From: Phoebastria nigripes
Lineage: Eukaryota > Chordata > Aves > Procellariiformes > Diomedeidae
Direction of reading: 5' to 3'
Assembly (NCBI GenBank): GCA_035582835.1
Contig: JAYKAV010002788.1
Span: forward strand, 1,727,095 to 1,791,094
Length of the DNA: 64,000 bases
Part shown: piece by piece, positions 24,641 through 37,500 of the stretch
How positions within the stretch are numbered: position 1 is the first letter of the stretch
Layout: each line of letters starts with the position of its first letter
Made by a program: the position numbers and the translations under genes
Notes under the pieces: generated by a model
What the model saw: the letters and a program-made list of their open reading frames with translations, nothing else
Database searches by the model: none
Told to the model about the DNA's origin: nothing

Positions 24641-25350
24641 CTTCTCTGAAAGCGCATTACCTGTTTTTTATAAAAACCAGTCATTGCTATTGGGGGATAG
24701 ATGATTTGAAGAAAGAAGGGAGGGTAGGTTCTTGTTTCTGCCCCCAAATCCCTGCCACCCTATGATCAAACTTCTGATCAAAGTTTACAAAGTTTGAAAC
24801 TGCAGAGTAAAGAGAAATGCAAAACAGCTTGTGAATGGAGAGGTGCGAAACTGAGGGTGTGAAACAGCAGATCTGATCTGTCAGGTCAGCTTTCTCTATT
24901 TACTGAGATGTAACCCACAAAAGATCAGGAAACTCTGCCATACAGCATTTGGACTTGAGAAGATTTTAAAAAGGCCTGTATGAATGTAGTCCCTGGCACC
25001 ATGGGAGATGGATACCCAGGGAAAGAGGGATTTGCGTGCATATGAAACCTTGCTAGCAGAGATAACTAGCTCTGAGAAGCTGAATAAGGCCTGAGAAGTC
25101 CAAGTTCTGTCCTTACTTATGAATACAGCTTTTGTCGATGGCTGTGGATGTTTGAAGGATAAAGTGCATGGATGGTCTCACTCCCTTTCCGCCTCCTGCT
25201 GTCAGCATAACTGACAGAGCAGCTCTGGTGTTAAAGTCATGTAAGCAAATGTGAAGCTCCTCCATGCCTCTTACCCAGGTTGCCTTCCTGAGGAGCAGAA
25301 GACGATTGAGACTGACAGTAAACGCTGCAGGAGAAAAAGTGGGTGGTGGT
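24641..25350. other. Unique non-coding DNA, nothing recognised
   Basis: No gene, repeat or hairpin of note. Composition is moderately AT-rich throughout. Confidence 0.5.
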
Positions 25351-25421
25351 TCTAATTTAGGGATGCTCTCTAATTTTACCCATGCTCTCTAATTTTACCC
25401 GTTTTCTTTCTAATTTAGGGA
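25351..25421. repeat. Small nested tandem repeat
   Basis: A 19-base unit, 'atgctctctaattttaccc', occurs twice in tandem at 25363-25381 and 25382-25400. The pair is flanked by two copies of 'tctaatttaggga' at 25351-25363 and 25409-25421. All units share the 'tctaattt' core, so the block looks like a recent local duplication. Confidence 0.85.
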
Positions 25422-28400
25422 TTCAGTGCATGTGGGTTGGCTAAAGCTTAATGCAGACAATGCAGAAAGGTGCTGGGTTCATCCACTGTCTTGCTGAAGC
25501 CTTGATTTTCACAGCAGCCTGCTGCTACCACTGCTCGGGAGCAGGATCTTTACTGAGTATATTACTTCTACACTTGTCAAGCTTTTCCAGAAGAAATTCT
25601 TTGTATTTAAAGATTTTTTCTGAAGTTTATGATCAAAAATATTCTCAGTTCAAAGCTGAGCCCTCTGACATACTAGCTTTTTTTTCATTATGGCATCAGC
25701 CTAGCCAAGCACTTACATCCATGCTTAAGTTTAAGTGCATGCGTAACAGAGTTAAAAACAGCTTCACGAGTGTCCCTTGCTGCCCTACTGAACAGGCATA
25801 GGCAATGTGTAAATGTAGTTGTCTTGCTGAATCAGAGCTAAGTGATAATATGCTCCCACTAGCTGAGATGGAGCAGTGAACTGCATGTGTTAACAAGGTG
25901 AGATTTCAGAGTGGAGGTGACATTAGAGGACAGGGAAACCAGTTTTTAATAGCATTCGCTGCACCTTGACATAGCTGCAAGACAAGAGTCTGAGATGAAA
26001 CTGTAGGATTTTGAGACGTAACTTGGAAGTGGTCTGGGCCTTTTGCATCTCTGTTGGCTTTCTGCNCAGGCATACGGTGGGGAGGGTTTCTTCTGTTCTC
26101 ATGTGTGCAGTCACACACTTCACTTTCTCATGGTAGGACAAATAGGCCACCAAGAACAGAAAGTAGGACATTTGGCCTCTCTCCTCTATGGGAGGTGCAG
26201 TGCAGATTGGCTTCTGAGAACTAGGACAGTACCTCCAAAAGTAGAACAGCTGGTCACTCTGTTCGTGTGTGTGTGGCCTTACAAATGTATCCTCTAAAGC
26301 TGAAGATTTAAGAGACGTTTTTGGCCTACTTAGGGAAATGTTTTCTGAAAATAGGGACAGATACACTGGAACAGACCAAAACCTCTGCTTTCCTTCTGGA
26401 GCACTGAGCAGAGCTAGCAATCGGAGGAGCCACATGCTGGGCAAATAAACCCAACAGGTGCTCTGCATCACTTCTTGCATATCAAGCGATACCACAGTGA
26501 CAAATCTGCCCTCCTCAGCCAGGAGGCATTTGCTTTTCAGCAGCAGAACATGGACAGAAGATACTGCACTGCAGTGTGAGATGATGCTTCACTGCAACAG
26601 AGAACTGTTACCAAACCAAACTTGTGTGTGCTATAAACATATATATAACCACATATATTTGACCAGAAACAAAAACCTGACTTTCATTCAAGTAAAATAC
26701 ATAGAAAGCATCCACAGAGGGTTTTATTGCCCTGCATTAAGGTCCTTCTCTAAGTGTAATGTCTACAATCCCATTTGAGTGCTAATGATGCCAGTGGGAT
26801 GGTAGCATGTTGCCCTGGTCAGTGGAACATGCCTGGGGACCATGCAGCAGCCTGTGTGGGTAAACAGGAGCACAGAGTACAAACCAGGTCAGCTAGCACA
26901 GTTCTTGGAAAGACGTTGCTGTCCTCACTGGTCGAGGAAAACCCCTCCACAGCTCCCTTAACAATGGCCATTAATGTTTCCACCTCGTTGAAGCTTGGAC
27001 TAATCCCACGTGGGCTTCTCATCTTGAGCCAGAGGTTACTCAGAGTGGCTGTGCTGCTCTGAAGTCTGGGTTCACTCTCTTGGGACTCATCGTTAGTCAA
27101 GTCAGGTATGAGGCTGAATCTTAATAGTTAGAGAGGGAGGCTAATAGCAAGGGAAGCCTTCCAATTTTTTTTATCCAGTAAGTGTGCTATGGTAATGAAT
27201 TTGGAGCCTAGTGGCTCCAGTTGTAGTGGGAAGCTCACTGCCTTGAGAACAGGTCTTTAATCCACATGAAGAGGTGTTTCATAAGCCATATGTGATGCCC
27301 TGCTTTGAATATTAATACCCGAACGCTTATTCAGCTCACAGCCATTTCATGGAAATGCCGTGCCTCTGTGAGGCCAGACTGAGCCCTTGGGTACTCCGAT
27401 TTTTTTTGCAAAGACAATTGCTGGTTGTTCTGTACTCTCAATTCAAAATTCTTATTCAGCTTAGAGTCTCTGATGCCACTGCATTTATATTACATAATAT
27501 TAACTGATTTTAGATTTAATGAAAATGTGAAGGAGACTATAGGACAGCAGGCTTGGTCTACTTAGCCAAGTGACCTGTTAGTTATATACTTCATGAAGTT
27601 CCTTAATCTTCTACAGGGCAGCCCCTTCTAAAATAAAATAACACAAGGAGGCAGCGACTGTTCTGGTGAGCGCTCGTGTTTTTAAAGGCCTTCAGCAAAA
27701 GCTGGGGAATGAATATTCAGTGTGAACCAAGATGTATTCTAGCTGTGTCAGCCGTGCAGCTTCTGTTTTTTACATTTATATCTGTGGGCAGAGCTGGGGA
27801 AATTACAGCGACAGAGCCTCTGTTATAGCACTTGCTCCCACCAAGTGCCGTTCGTCCAGAGCTGAGGGCACTGCATCTATGGCAGTGGCAGGCTCACAGC
27901 GAGGCGGAGGTCTTGGAAGTGGACGTGGACAACCCCGATTATTTTTAATATTAGAGTATGCCTGTGATAATGCTGGGCTGCTAATGCTGGGCCTTGGTCA
28001 TACTCCAAACCAAGCAATCACGAACCGAGCCGAGCCAGCTATCTCGTGGGGGATCCTTCCCACAAAGCCAGACGTAGTGAGCAATGAGTGAATTGTCACT
28101 TCTGCATGGCGATTGTTGCAACTGTTTTGCTCTCCCAGTGCTGGAAGGGATGGAGCAGGTATTGCTTTTCTCTCCAAGTAGTTACTACATTTGCATGTGC
28201 TCCCCGTTAAAAAGTAGCATTGTTATTTGCTAGTTACGACTGCAAAGCACTCTTGCTCCCTGGTGACCAGCAGGACATAGCACACAGTTGCAATGCAAAA
28301 ATCCTGCTCCGAGGCAGGGCAGAGGCAAGGCAGGGTTTGATGTGCATATAGCGGGGGTAGCTAATTTGTGTCACACACGGGTGCCTAGTGTTTGCATTAT

Positions 28401-28839
28401 AAGTACTTGTCTCTGCATTTGTTTTTACACTTTTCGCTGTCTCAGGGGAGCTGTTTGGAAGAGACAGTTACTCTGGATCTGAGCTTCTGGTGGTATATAA
28501 ATTCCCGTCTGGTACAAAATTTAGGAGATGGCTCAATCCAGTGACACTTTCTTGATATGAATGTCTCCGGGAGGCACAAGAAGTAGAAAGCCAAAGCTAA
28601 GAAAGGTGCATTAATATCTTTGAGACATGACTCTCAGTCCTCCTGTGCAATAAAGCAGGCAGGCAGCGAGTTGAAACTGTTGCCTAGTATGCAGCAAGTT
28701 TCTGTTTTTATTGTTTTGTTCTGCCACTTTCCACCCTTGTCTGCTCAGTGTTATGTTGCACCTTACCCTTAAACTCAAGACTGTAACTCCTCTTCAGGGA
28801 ACGTTTTAAAGGACCTCAACCTAGGATTACACTTACAAA
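25422..28839. other. Unique non-coding DNA, no gene seen
   Basis: Moderately AT-rich DNA with one ambiguous base (26066). Open frames of up to about 190 codons are present on both strands without any recognisable domain. No transposon is identified. AT-rich parts lie at 26630-26770 and 27420-27620. Confidence 0.5.
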
Positions 28840-28905
28840 CACCTAAAGACGTTTTGGCCTCTTACCCCCAGTGAAATCAATGGAAATTGGGTGCCTATGG
28901 ATCTC
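28840..28905. repeat. Ancient amniote repeat-like fragment (uncertain)
   Basis: The phrases 'acctaaaga' (28851-28859), 'agtgaaatcaatggaaatt' (28870-28888) and 'gggtgcctatgga' (28889-28901) resemble a widespread reptile/bird interspersed motif of the form 'cattgaaatcaatgggagtt' followed by 'aggcgcctaaatac'. The element type is unknown to me and the match is short. Confidence 0.3.
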
Positions 28906-31900
28906 CGTCACAATTTAAACTTCTCGGACTGTGTGTTCAGAGGTATGCTTCAAAGTCCTGGTCCCCTGGGTTTCCCCTCCAGGCTCCCTCAGCTGGGAAA
29001 CTGGCTGGAGCACAGCGGCTCCCTTCTGGCCAGGACAGTAGGAAGTCCCACCATGGGACCAGAGCATACCCCTGGCTTGCGTAAACTAATCCTAGTCTTT
29101 GGATTGATTGAGAAAACAGTAGGAAATCATTATAAAAGGGAACACTCGTGTGCAAAGCTCAAGCACGTGGACCTCACAAACTGTGCTCACCAGCAAACCC
29201 ATCCTCTTCACTGCATTTATTCCTGCATGAGGCAAGAGACTCACTTACTTAATTCTTTGGACCAAATTCTTCTGGATTTCAGTTGTGCAGCCTATGATAG
29301 AAGTGGTGTTTGCAGGACCACACAGACAAGGTGCCTTCCAGTAACTCTTCCAGGTGGCTGGGGAGGGCACGGCCACACGACCAGCCTGAAGGACTTCAGT
29401 CTGGGTGGATAAGAAGTGCTTGCAGAGGCAGGGGCCTGGAGCTCCTGTGTGAGTGACCACAGCATTACTCTGCTGAGGAAAGACAGCAACATAAATACGA
29501 TAACAAGAGATAGGCAAGTAGCCTCTGGGTGTTTCTGGGTACACAACATGGTGAGGAGCTGTGCTGAGCTGCGCATGTCTCCTAAGGAAGATGAAGGTGT
29601 GATATGCAAAGGCCTCTGTGGGGTGAGAAAGCACAAAATAAATCATGAAACCGTCTAACAAAACCATAACTCTCTGCCGATGAATTCATCAACAACCATC
29701 CGGAGTTTTGCTAGCATGTCAGATCACCCAGCCTGAATTTCAACAGGAGACCAAGTCGTGCACAGCAAAGAGAGGAATGAAAACATCGGGTGTGCTGCAG
29801 GTGGGGGGAGTTCCAATGCCCCCCCCACCTAGAGAGGCAGGTGGGAAAGTGGAGCGGGTGCTGTGTGTCATTAGCCTTTGGAAGACCCCCTCCCCTACCT
29901 GCCGCTGCCTCGAGCACGGGCCTGCTCCTCTGCCCCGACGAGCCCCTTCTCCCCTTCTTGTGGGTGCATTTCATTTCTTTGGTGCTCGAGCTTGTCTGGG
30001 AGAGCAGCAGTGCTCTTGGGAGATGGGAAGGCTGTGCAGAGACAAAAAGAGGCAACGGGGGTGCGAGGGAGAGGGGACAGAGAGAGCTGAAAGGCTCCAG
30101 ACCCCCTGACAGGGGGCTCTGACCTCCTGGGGCTGAGGACTGCTGGAAGCTGAACAGCTGTGTCCTTTCTCCCTCTTCATGTGCTATCAACTTGAGAAAA
30201 TAGCCAGGATTGTTTGTCTTAAGAGTGTCCTTCATCTGGACGTGGAGGAGAAGCTGTATCGGGTGAAACGGAGACGCTGCCCCCCAGATAACTCCCCCTA
30301 CCCACAGCAGGGCCAGTGCCCTCATGGTTTTGCAGCACCACATGGCAGCCAGCAGCTGAGGCTGGGGCGGCTGCAGCGTCAGCAGGGTGGCCTCTCTTCT
30401 CTGTTACACCAGACATGCAATATATCTGTTCCCCCTTCCAGATCTGGGGGGCATCTGTCTCTCTGAGCTTTTTCTGGGCTTCAGAGGGCTTGCTCTGTTC
30501 TGGGCATGCAGGTACTAGAAAGAGATGGCTGAAGAGGCTGCTCCCAATGAGGAAGAAGAAAGAGGGGTGCTGGAGGGACCGGCAAGCAAGGAGCTCGAGC
30601 TGGGTGTAACAAACAGGTCTAGGATGGGGGAAGGATCGCCTCCTCAGAAAAAGCAGCTTGGGAGCTAATTTAGAGGGCACGGGGCTGGGGCAGGACAGCA
30701 GCAACCCTGGCCCTGAGGCTGGAGAGAAGAATTTAGGTCTTTCTCCCTTTGCTGCTCCAGTGGGGCGTGTGCCACGCGTAGGATAGGACTGGCAGTGGGA
30801 ACGCTGGGCAGGGGAGAGCGTGGCTTTCTCAGCGACTTGCCTCTGCCTTCGTAAACATGGCGACGGGGCCGCCAGGGAGGCAGAGGCTGTGCTCACGGTG
30901 GCTCGGTGGTGAACCGGGAAGTGGCAGGAGCTCATGAGAAACAACAAATCTGAGGAGACAGATTCGTTTTTCAACCCCAAAGTAGGCACAGAAAGTTGCA
31001 CGAGGGTGATTTACATACTTAAACAGGGTTTTGGCATTTGTGCCCAGCCTTGTGGTTCATTTCCTCATTCACTCAAATGCATAAAGAGTGAACAAATGTT
31101 TGGTAAACAGGAACCTAAGGTTTCAGCGATGAAAAGGTTTAACTCTCGCCCACAGAGCTGCTTGCAGCATTGGCTTGGAAGTGTTTTTCAGAATACGATG
31201 ATTTGCCTCCTCCCCGATCTCATGCCTGGGGTAGCTCCAGCCGTTCCCCCAGCGTCGCCTCGCTGCTGTGCCCCCCTTGAGGGAAGCACCCAACCCCGCG
31301 GCCGGCAGCCTGGCTGGCAGACCCGCTGGGCTGCCAAGGGTTTGCATGAGCAAGGAAAGCATGCAGTGAGGTGGGGCCCTTAGGGTCGGCCTCGATCAGC
31401 GCTGGCAAGGGCCAAGCTGGGAAACTTGCACAGCTGCTGCCCGGGCTCGATTTGGCCTATGAATAACTGGAGAGCTTTCCATCACCAGGGCTGTCAGTCC
31501 AGGTACTTGCAAGCATTATTTGGTGGTTTCTTTTTAGTGTGGTTGCTGGACGGGGAGGACAGGATAGAGAGAGGAACCTTTCATGCTTCAGCCTTCTGCA
31601 GCATCCGGCGTTTTCATGAAACCACAAAGGACGTTAAAGAAAAAAGAACAAGCGCTCTGTTTATAGGGATTTAGACTGTCAAAACAAAGAGGGGGCTGTG
31701 TTGTTCAGTGATCGCTCAGAGTCAAGGAGCCCGAAGACATAGGTTCACAGGAGACGGGCTTCCAGGCTGGAGCCCACCCTGCCTTCCCACCCTCCCTGGG
31801 CCACAGTTCGCTGCCCCTCGCTTGTGCTGGTACAAGGGTTGGCAGAGCTGGCTGGCACTCCATCTCCAGTGTGCTGCCCAGTGTTGCTGTGCATATTAAA

Positions 31901-33400
31901 AAGTCTCTCAGGAAGATGACTCCAGCCTTCTGCAGCTGCCAGGGAATTTGTCTTGTGCAGGGCTTTTCCACCTAGAGCCCCTTGCAGGACATGCTGGATG
32001 CAAAGGAGAAGCGTGCAGCACCCCAAATGAGAACTGCCTGGGGAAGGGATTACATGGGCAATCTGTAGTCTACGCACCATCAGCTGGTGCTGCACTGGTT
32101 GAGAGCAAATGTTCCTTTCCACCACCTGTGTTCAGTGCAGATTTTTATCCCAGCACAATAGTGGGAGGTAGCACAGAAACAGGTCTGATGGCAACAGCAG
32201 AAAGGCTGCTGCTCCTAAGGTAGTCCCAATGCTTTTTTAAGAGCATTGCACCAGAACAATGGCAGTGGGAGGGAAAGGGTGATGACAGCCTGTGATTCTT
32301 AATCACTCACGCTCATCTCTTCTCAGTGTCCAAGCTGACTGAAATGCAAAACGAAAGCAATTGCACAGCATAAATCAGATGCTGGAAGTCCTTTTCATGA
32401 TCTAAAACCAGTGTTCCTGACCACAGCTCNTGGGCTCTGTGCTGAGGGGGACAGCAGGGTGCAAAGCAACCCCAGCCCATCACTCACCCACCGCACTTCA
32501 TCCCTCGGGTGGAACAAGCTGCAAAACAAGAAACAGCCTGTAAACATCCCAAGCCACCCAGTGCTCCCCAGTTGGTATTTGTGGGGGAAGGCATTTCAGA
32601 GGGGTGCTATACGAATGGCTGCAGCGTGTCACACCCAAGGTCTGTCCAGCCAGTGCCTGGGCTGTGGCAGTGGCTGCAGGAATCTGCCGTCTCCCTGTTC
32701 ACACACCCCAATGGCTGGCATGATTTCCAGAAGGGCGGTGGTAACACGGGGGGAGAGCGTGGGAGAGGCACAACTCTGCACGGCTGTGGGCGCCCGGCAC
32801 CGAGGAGCAAGTGACCCGCAACACCCACGCTCTGCCTCCAGCTCGGCGTATCGAAACTTTTCCATCTGATTAAAAGCTGCTCTGTTTCCTAGATAAAGCT
32901 GCTCCTGGCCACTGCCGAAATTCCTGGTTTCTCCTCGCTGCTGGAGCACTGGTATCTTTTAGGAGGAAGGGCCGGAGGAGGCAGAATAAATAAATAAGTT
33001 TTCACTTGTATTTTTTACTCACCCAGAGGCCCTTGGACACCTCATTTAAGTATATTATTAGCAACCCAGACATTTCAAACATAAACAGCAAGCAAGACTG
33101 TATGTGTGCGCTGCCTCCAGACACTGCTGGTGCATGTTTCTGCTGCGTGGGCTCTGTATATCCCAGGAGCGGTTCTCCCAAGCTTGCCATTGCTGGTGGG
33201 CAAGGATGGCCGGGAGGGTGCCAGGCGAGAGCCCTCCTTTGCTTTGCAGGGAGGGCAAGCACCCAATTCTGGACTTCCCCAGGGCTCAGCCCCCTTCCAG
33301 GGTTCAGACCCCCCTGAGTTAAAAGCGTTGGCGACATGTGGTGCTTTCTCTGAACTGAACCATGTCCAAATCATCTCCTATTAACCTGCAAGGAAAATAT
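28906..33400. other. Unique non-coding DNA, no gene seen
   Basis: GC-rich DNA (29790-30130, 30480-30920, 31220-31390, 33100-33320) supports many overlapping open frames, including a 260-codon minus-strand one (31001-30219). It is rich in Ser, Pro, Leu and Ala and matches no family I know. A run of eight C lies near 29819-29827. One ambiguous base is at 32430. Confidence 0.5.
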
Positions 33401-34560
33401 TGGGCTAAGAATATTTTAGAAGCCTTTGGAGGGGCAAGGACTGAATCAAGTGCTAATGTTTTATTATCCAACTTTCCTTAACAAGCTCTCCATTCACAGA
33501 GCACCAGTAAAATTTTGAAGTCATATTTTGGGTGTGGAAGAGACCTCGTAAATTCTAGTACTTATGGAATCTGTGAAAATTATTTTCTCTTTGGGTTTAC
33601 GTAAAAACATTCCCAGAGACAAGCATTTGAGGATTTTCTAAGGAAAAGGTGTGGAGATACAGTCTAAGTAGTCTCAACAGTTTTCATCAGCTTAGTGGAG
33701 AAAAAGTCATGTGTTATACAGGGATCTTTTTTCCTCAAAAAGGCTTGATTAGGGGTCTCCACATTATGTAAGTGACTTACAGCTTAAGATTCAAGCAACT
33801 TAAACACATTTTTGCTGTGCCACGCTGCCCGTGAAGATGCTTACTCATCTAACCTATACATTTCGTGACACCCATGTACAGTCAGGTATTCTTGCCAAGT
33901 GATTTTAGCCGATTACATGTGAATTGTCTTCAGCGTTGGTTTTGTGAAAGATTTAGTTGCTCCTAGAGTTTTCTGTTGCCTCTTAGGGACAGTCACGCTG
34001 GTCCACGGTACTTCTGCAGAATTAACAGGGTGCGTGTGCAAGTGAGCTTTGGATGTTTATCCTTCACAATTTTATCGCCCAAGTGCGTGACCTGGAAGAT
34101 GCACACAAACGCAGAATCCTTACTTGAGGTTCCCTTTTAGTTAAATTCCTGCTGCAAATGCCAGATGTTCGTGTTGACCGGTAGCATATACCAAATCATC
34201 AGCCAAAGAAATTCCTAAAGGGCTGTGGCATTGACCATGAAGTGGCCAGAAGGTCAGTGTGGTCCCCCAGGTTAGCAGCAGCATGGGAGGGGTAACTCCA
34301 TGTTCAGTAACATCATTCCAGACTTACATGCTGGTGAGTCTCATCAAGCTAGCCAATACTTCCCATGTCCTGTCCAGCATGTGGTGAGCTTTGTATGGGC
34401 TTTGGGACTGACCATTTTAGAGCTCCTGCCTGTCTGAAAGCCCTGGTCAGAAAGTAGATTAATTTTCCAGAACTTCCAGTCAATATTTTTGATAGCTAAA
34501 TTTCCATGGATCACATTTTTAGTGTTATCTTGAAATATATTTTGATGTCATGTAAGTGTG
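33401..34560. other. AT-rich DNA lacking open frames, nothing recognised
   Basis: This AT-rich stretch has no open frame of 60 codons on either strand. I see no repeat family, no tandem array and no hairpin. It could hold regulatory sequence, but no motif cluster stands out. Confidence 0.5.
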
Positions 34561-37500
34561 TTATCACTCAGAGACAACACAAAGTGCTTCAGACAGTAGG
34601 CAGAGACCCAAAACCTGTCCTTGGATGAACATTTGCAGTTCTTCTTGACTCCCTGGTATCTGAAGGTCAAGCCGGACCCAGAGTCTCCTGCAAAGCTGAA
34701 GTGTTAAGTGTGCCAAAGAAGTTTTAGGAGGGCAAAGGTAGCTATCAGCAATTTCCAGTTGCTTTGTTGTGGTGATGGGGAGGTAAAATGTGTGTAAGAG
34801 GAGGCAAAAGGAACATACTAAATGCATCTTGTAGAACTGTATGATCCCTTGGTTTCTAGCTGTTTAAGTGTAAGGTATTTTGCTATCTTACCTTATAGGT
34901 CGCTCTGAGCTCTTCTGTAGCCTTTTTTGCTAACACTGAGCCCAACTGTGTCTTTGACTGAGTGCACGTTTTTTGCTTCTGCTACTGACTTTGCCCGTTG
35001 GGTCCATCTTGCAACGCGGCACTTCTGTGCAAGGATAGGGGTGCTTGCAAGAGGCGTTCAGCTGGGTCTACCTTCTCTCCCCCAATTTCAGGAAGACCTC
35101 TCCAAATGTAGTCCTATGTGCAGACATCAGCAAGTCAGTGGTACTAAATACTGTCTGCTAAACACTGATGCTGTGCTTGGCCAACACCTTATAAAACTCA
35201 ATCCTATGCGTGGAAATTACAAACTAGAGAGCCATGCTGAGCCTTCGGGCATAATACCAAGGATAGGCAGAGGACTGGGCTGTCAGAAAGCATTGAAGCT
35301 TTTTGGGTTTGGGTACGTGCAGTAACGTGACAGTGTGCTCCAGCATTGTGTTTCTTGCTTACAGAAAGATGAGGGAATTCCCAGGCATTTACTGGGAGAA
35401 ACAACCAAGCACACCTGAATGAGCAGCAGGCTCCACAAGAAAGCAGACTTTCCCCCCACCCTGTTTCTGTCCAAGATCTTCCACCGTGAATCCCTTCACA
35501 AACCTGTTCCTGCTACTAAGAGCACTGAGCTTACCCAACCCTCTGTGCCTGGGCTCCCGTGAAACCTCCCACAAACTGAAAACGTGTCTGGTATTTTCCT
35601 CTCTGTTGCTGTGCCTTTGTAATCTCTAGCCTGCAGGTGTGGAAGGGCTCTGCAGTCCTCGTGGTCAGGTCAGAGCAGGCTGTCAGGCAGGAGGGGCAGA
35701 CAGTGAGCACGCACAGGAGTTGAGCAGCCCTCTGGGTGTTGCTGTTCCTGCTCCATCAGGGTCACCGGCTCTAACAGGACACAGTTACCCTTTCCTTCTA
35801 AAATAAAAAAAATGGAGGATTCATACATTTATCTGCGGATCCCACCCTCCAAACTGTTGTCCTGCCTTAGACAGCCCCTTCTGCACCAGGCTGAGCTCAG
35901 TGCAACCTGCAGCACCAGGGTGCAAAGGTGCAGCCTGAAGCAACAGGCACCAGCCCCTGCTGAAGAGTGGAGAGTGGTTTTGTTTTAGACTGAAATTTGG
36001 AGCTAATTGTGCCCTGGAAAGGGGCAGACCTGCAGCCCAGTCCTGAGGGAAGCTTCGCCAAGATTTCAACAGCAACAGGGCCAATAGCACTCAAAAGAAA
36101 TGACTAGAAAGCCTACATATTTAATATAAAAGAGACCTTTTTTGTAGGATTTTTGGGCTAGCAATCATTTCCTATTAAATTGGATGGAATGATGTAAAAT
36201 CCCTGTAGAAGAGGTTATGCTGAACTTCAGAAGGCTTCCCCATGAGGACAGAGGCTGAAGTCGTTCCAGGAGCACCGCAGAGCTACCAAGCAGCTGCGGC
36301 CGGGGCTGGGGCTGCCCATGGTTCCCCTTGGTGCAAGCCCTGGCGATGTGCCTCTGCCTGCGGCTGTCCCGGGGAAGGGCACCCCTGCTTCTGTCCCCGC
36401 TCGTGGCTGGGCTGGCTCCCACCACCCTGCAGCGTGCTGGCTGGGGAGGGCTTTTCTCACTGTGAAGATACGTCCCCACTGGGCGCTGGCCTGGGGCCAC
36501 TGGCTTGTTCCACACCGGCCCTGAAGTCGCCTCCAAATGGCAATGACTCCTCTGAAGTCTCCATTAAATGAATTTGCTCTTCACAGGCAACTGGTTCGCT
36601 TTGGGTGCCAGAATATTGCCTTGTGGTTGCTAATGACCTGGGCCAGAATTGAGCTGGTGATTTGTAGGGGAAAGGTTTCAGATCTGTTTCCTTAAGTGCC
36701 TGCCTTGCTGCCTTGCCTCTCTCCCCGATCTCTCTTCTGATCCCCTTGCCGCTCACATTCTGGGTATTTCCAGCTACCTCTGAACGAGGCATTAATGTAG
36801 ATAAATATTACTGCAAGGAAGTAATGGCCAAATACTCTCTGCATCATCTATATGCATTGGTTGGGGAGTGATTTTTCATTTCATACATCATTTGCTATTT
36901 CAGCATGTGGCAATTCTGCAAAATGAGGAAGGAGAATTAGAGAGTTGAAGAGCCCTCCCCGTGTTCCTGCCGTTCCCAGCACTTGCGAGCGCAGGCACAC
37001 GGCGATTGCTGTGTGGTTACTGGCCTGAGACGCGTTTGGATGAGCTCACGTGAATCTCGTCCCAACCCTGTATTGGCCCCCTGCGTGCCTTTCTTCCCAT
37101 CTTTCTGCCTCTCTTCTTTGCTCGGCTTTAACACACCCGTGTAGGTTTAATCTCCTTTCCCACCCACCCCCAAATCTCCACCTCACTGTATTCTGCATTT
37201 TTCAGTGTAATTGGTCCCAGCATATAACACGCAACTACCAGCCCTTTCCCCTAACTCCAATAAGAGCTCATACACCAGTGAAGTAATCTTTCCCACCTGG
37301 GCTGCTCCTGTGGTTTCATATCACTTAATCCTCCCTTGTGAGCTGAGGATGAGTTTAAGGTAACATCTGCTCGGCTTTGTGTTGGTTGTGTTAATACGGA
37401 GGGTCCCACGGTTCCCATTGTCGAGCAAGTGAGAGGAACAGCTTTGCCAGAGTCCCACATTTTCTGGGAGATAACTGACTCTGCCAGGCTCACCCTGCTA

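Noticed and set aside
37310..37480. Possible antisense SINE ('cttaatcctcccttgtgagc')
   Set aside because: Only one landmark fits; the expected 'tatccccattttacag' and 'ggtcacacagc' phrases are absent.
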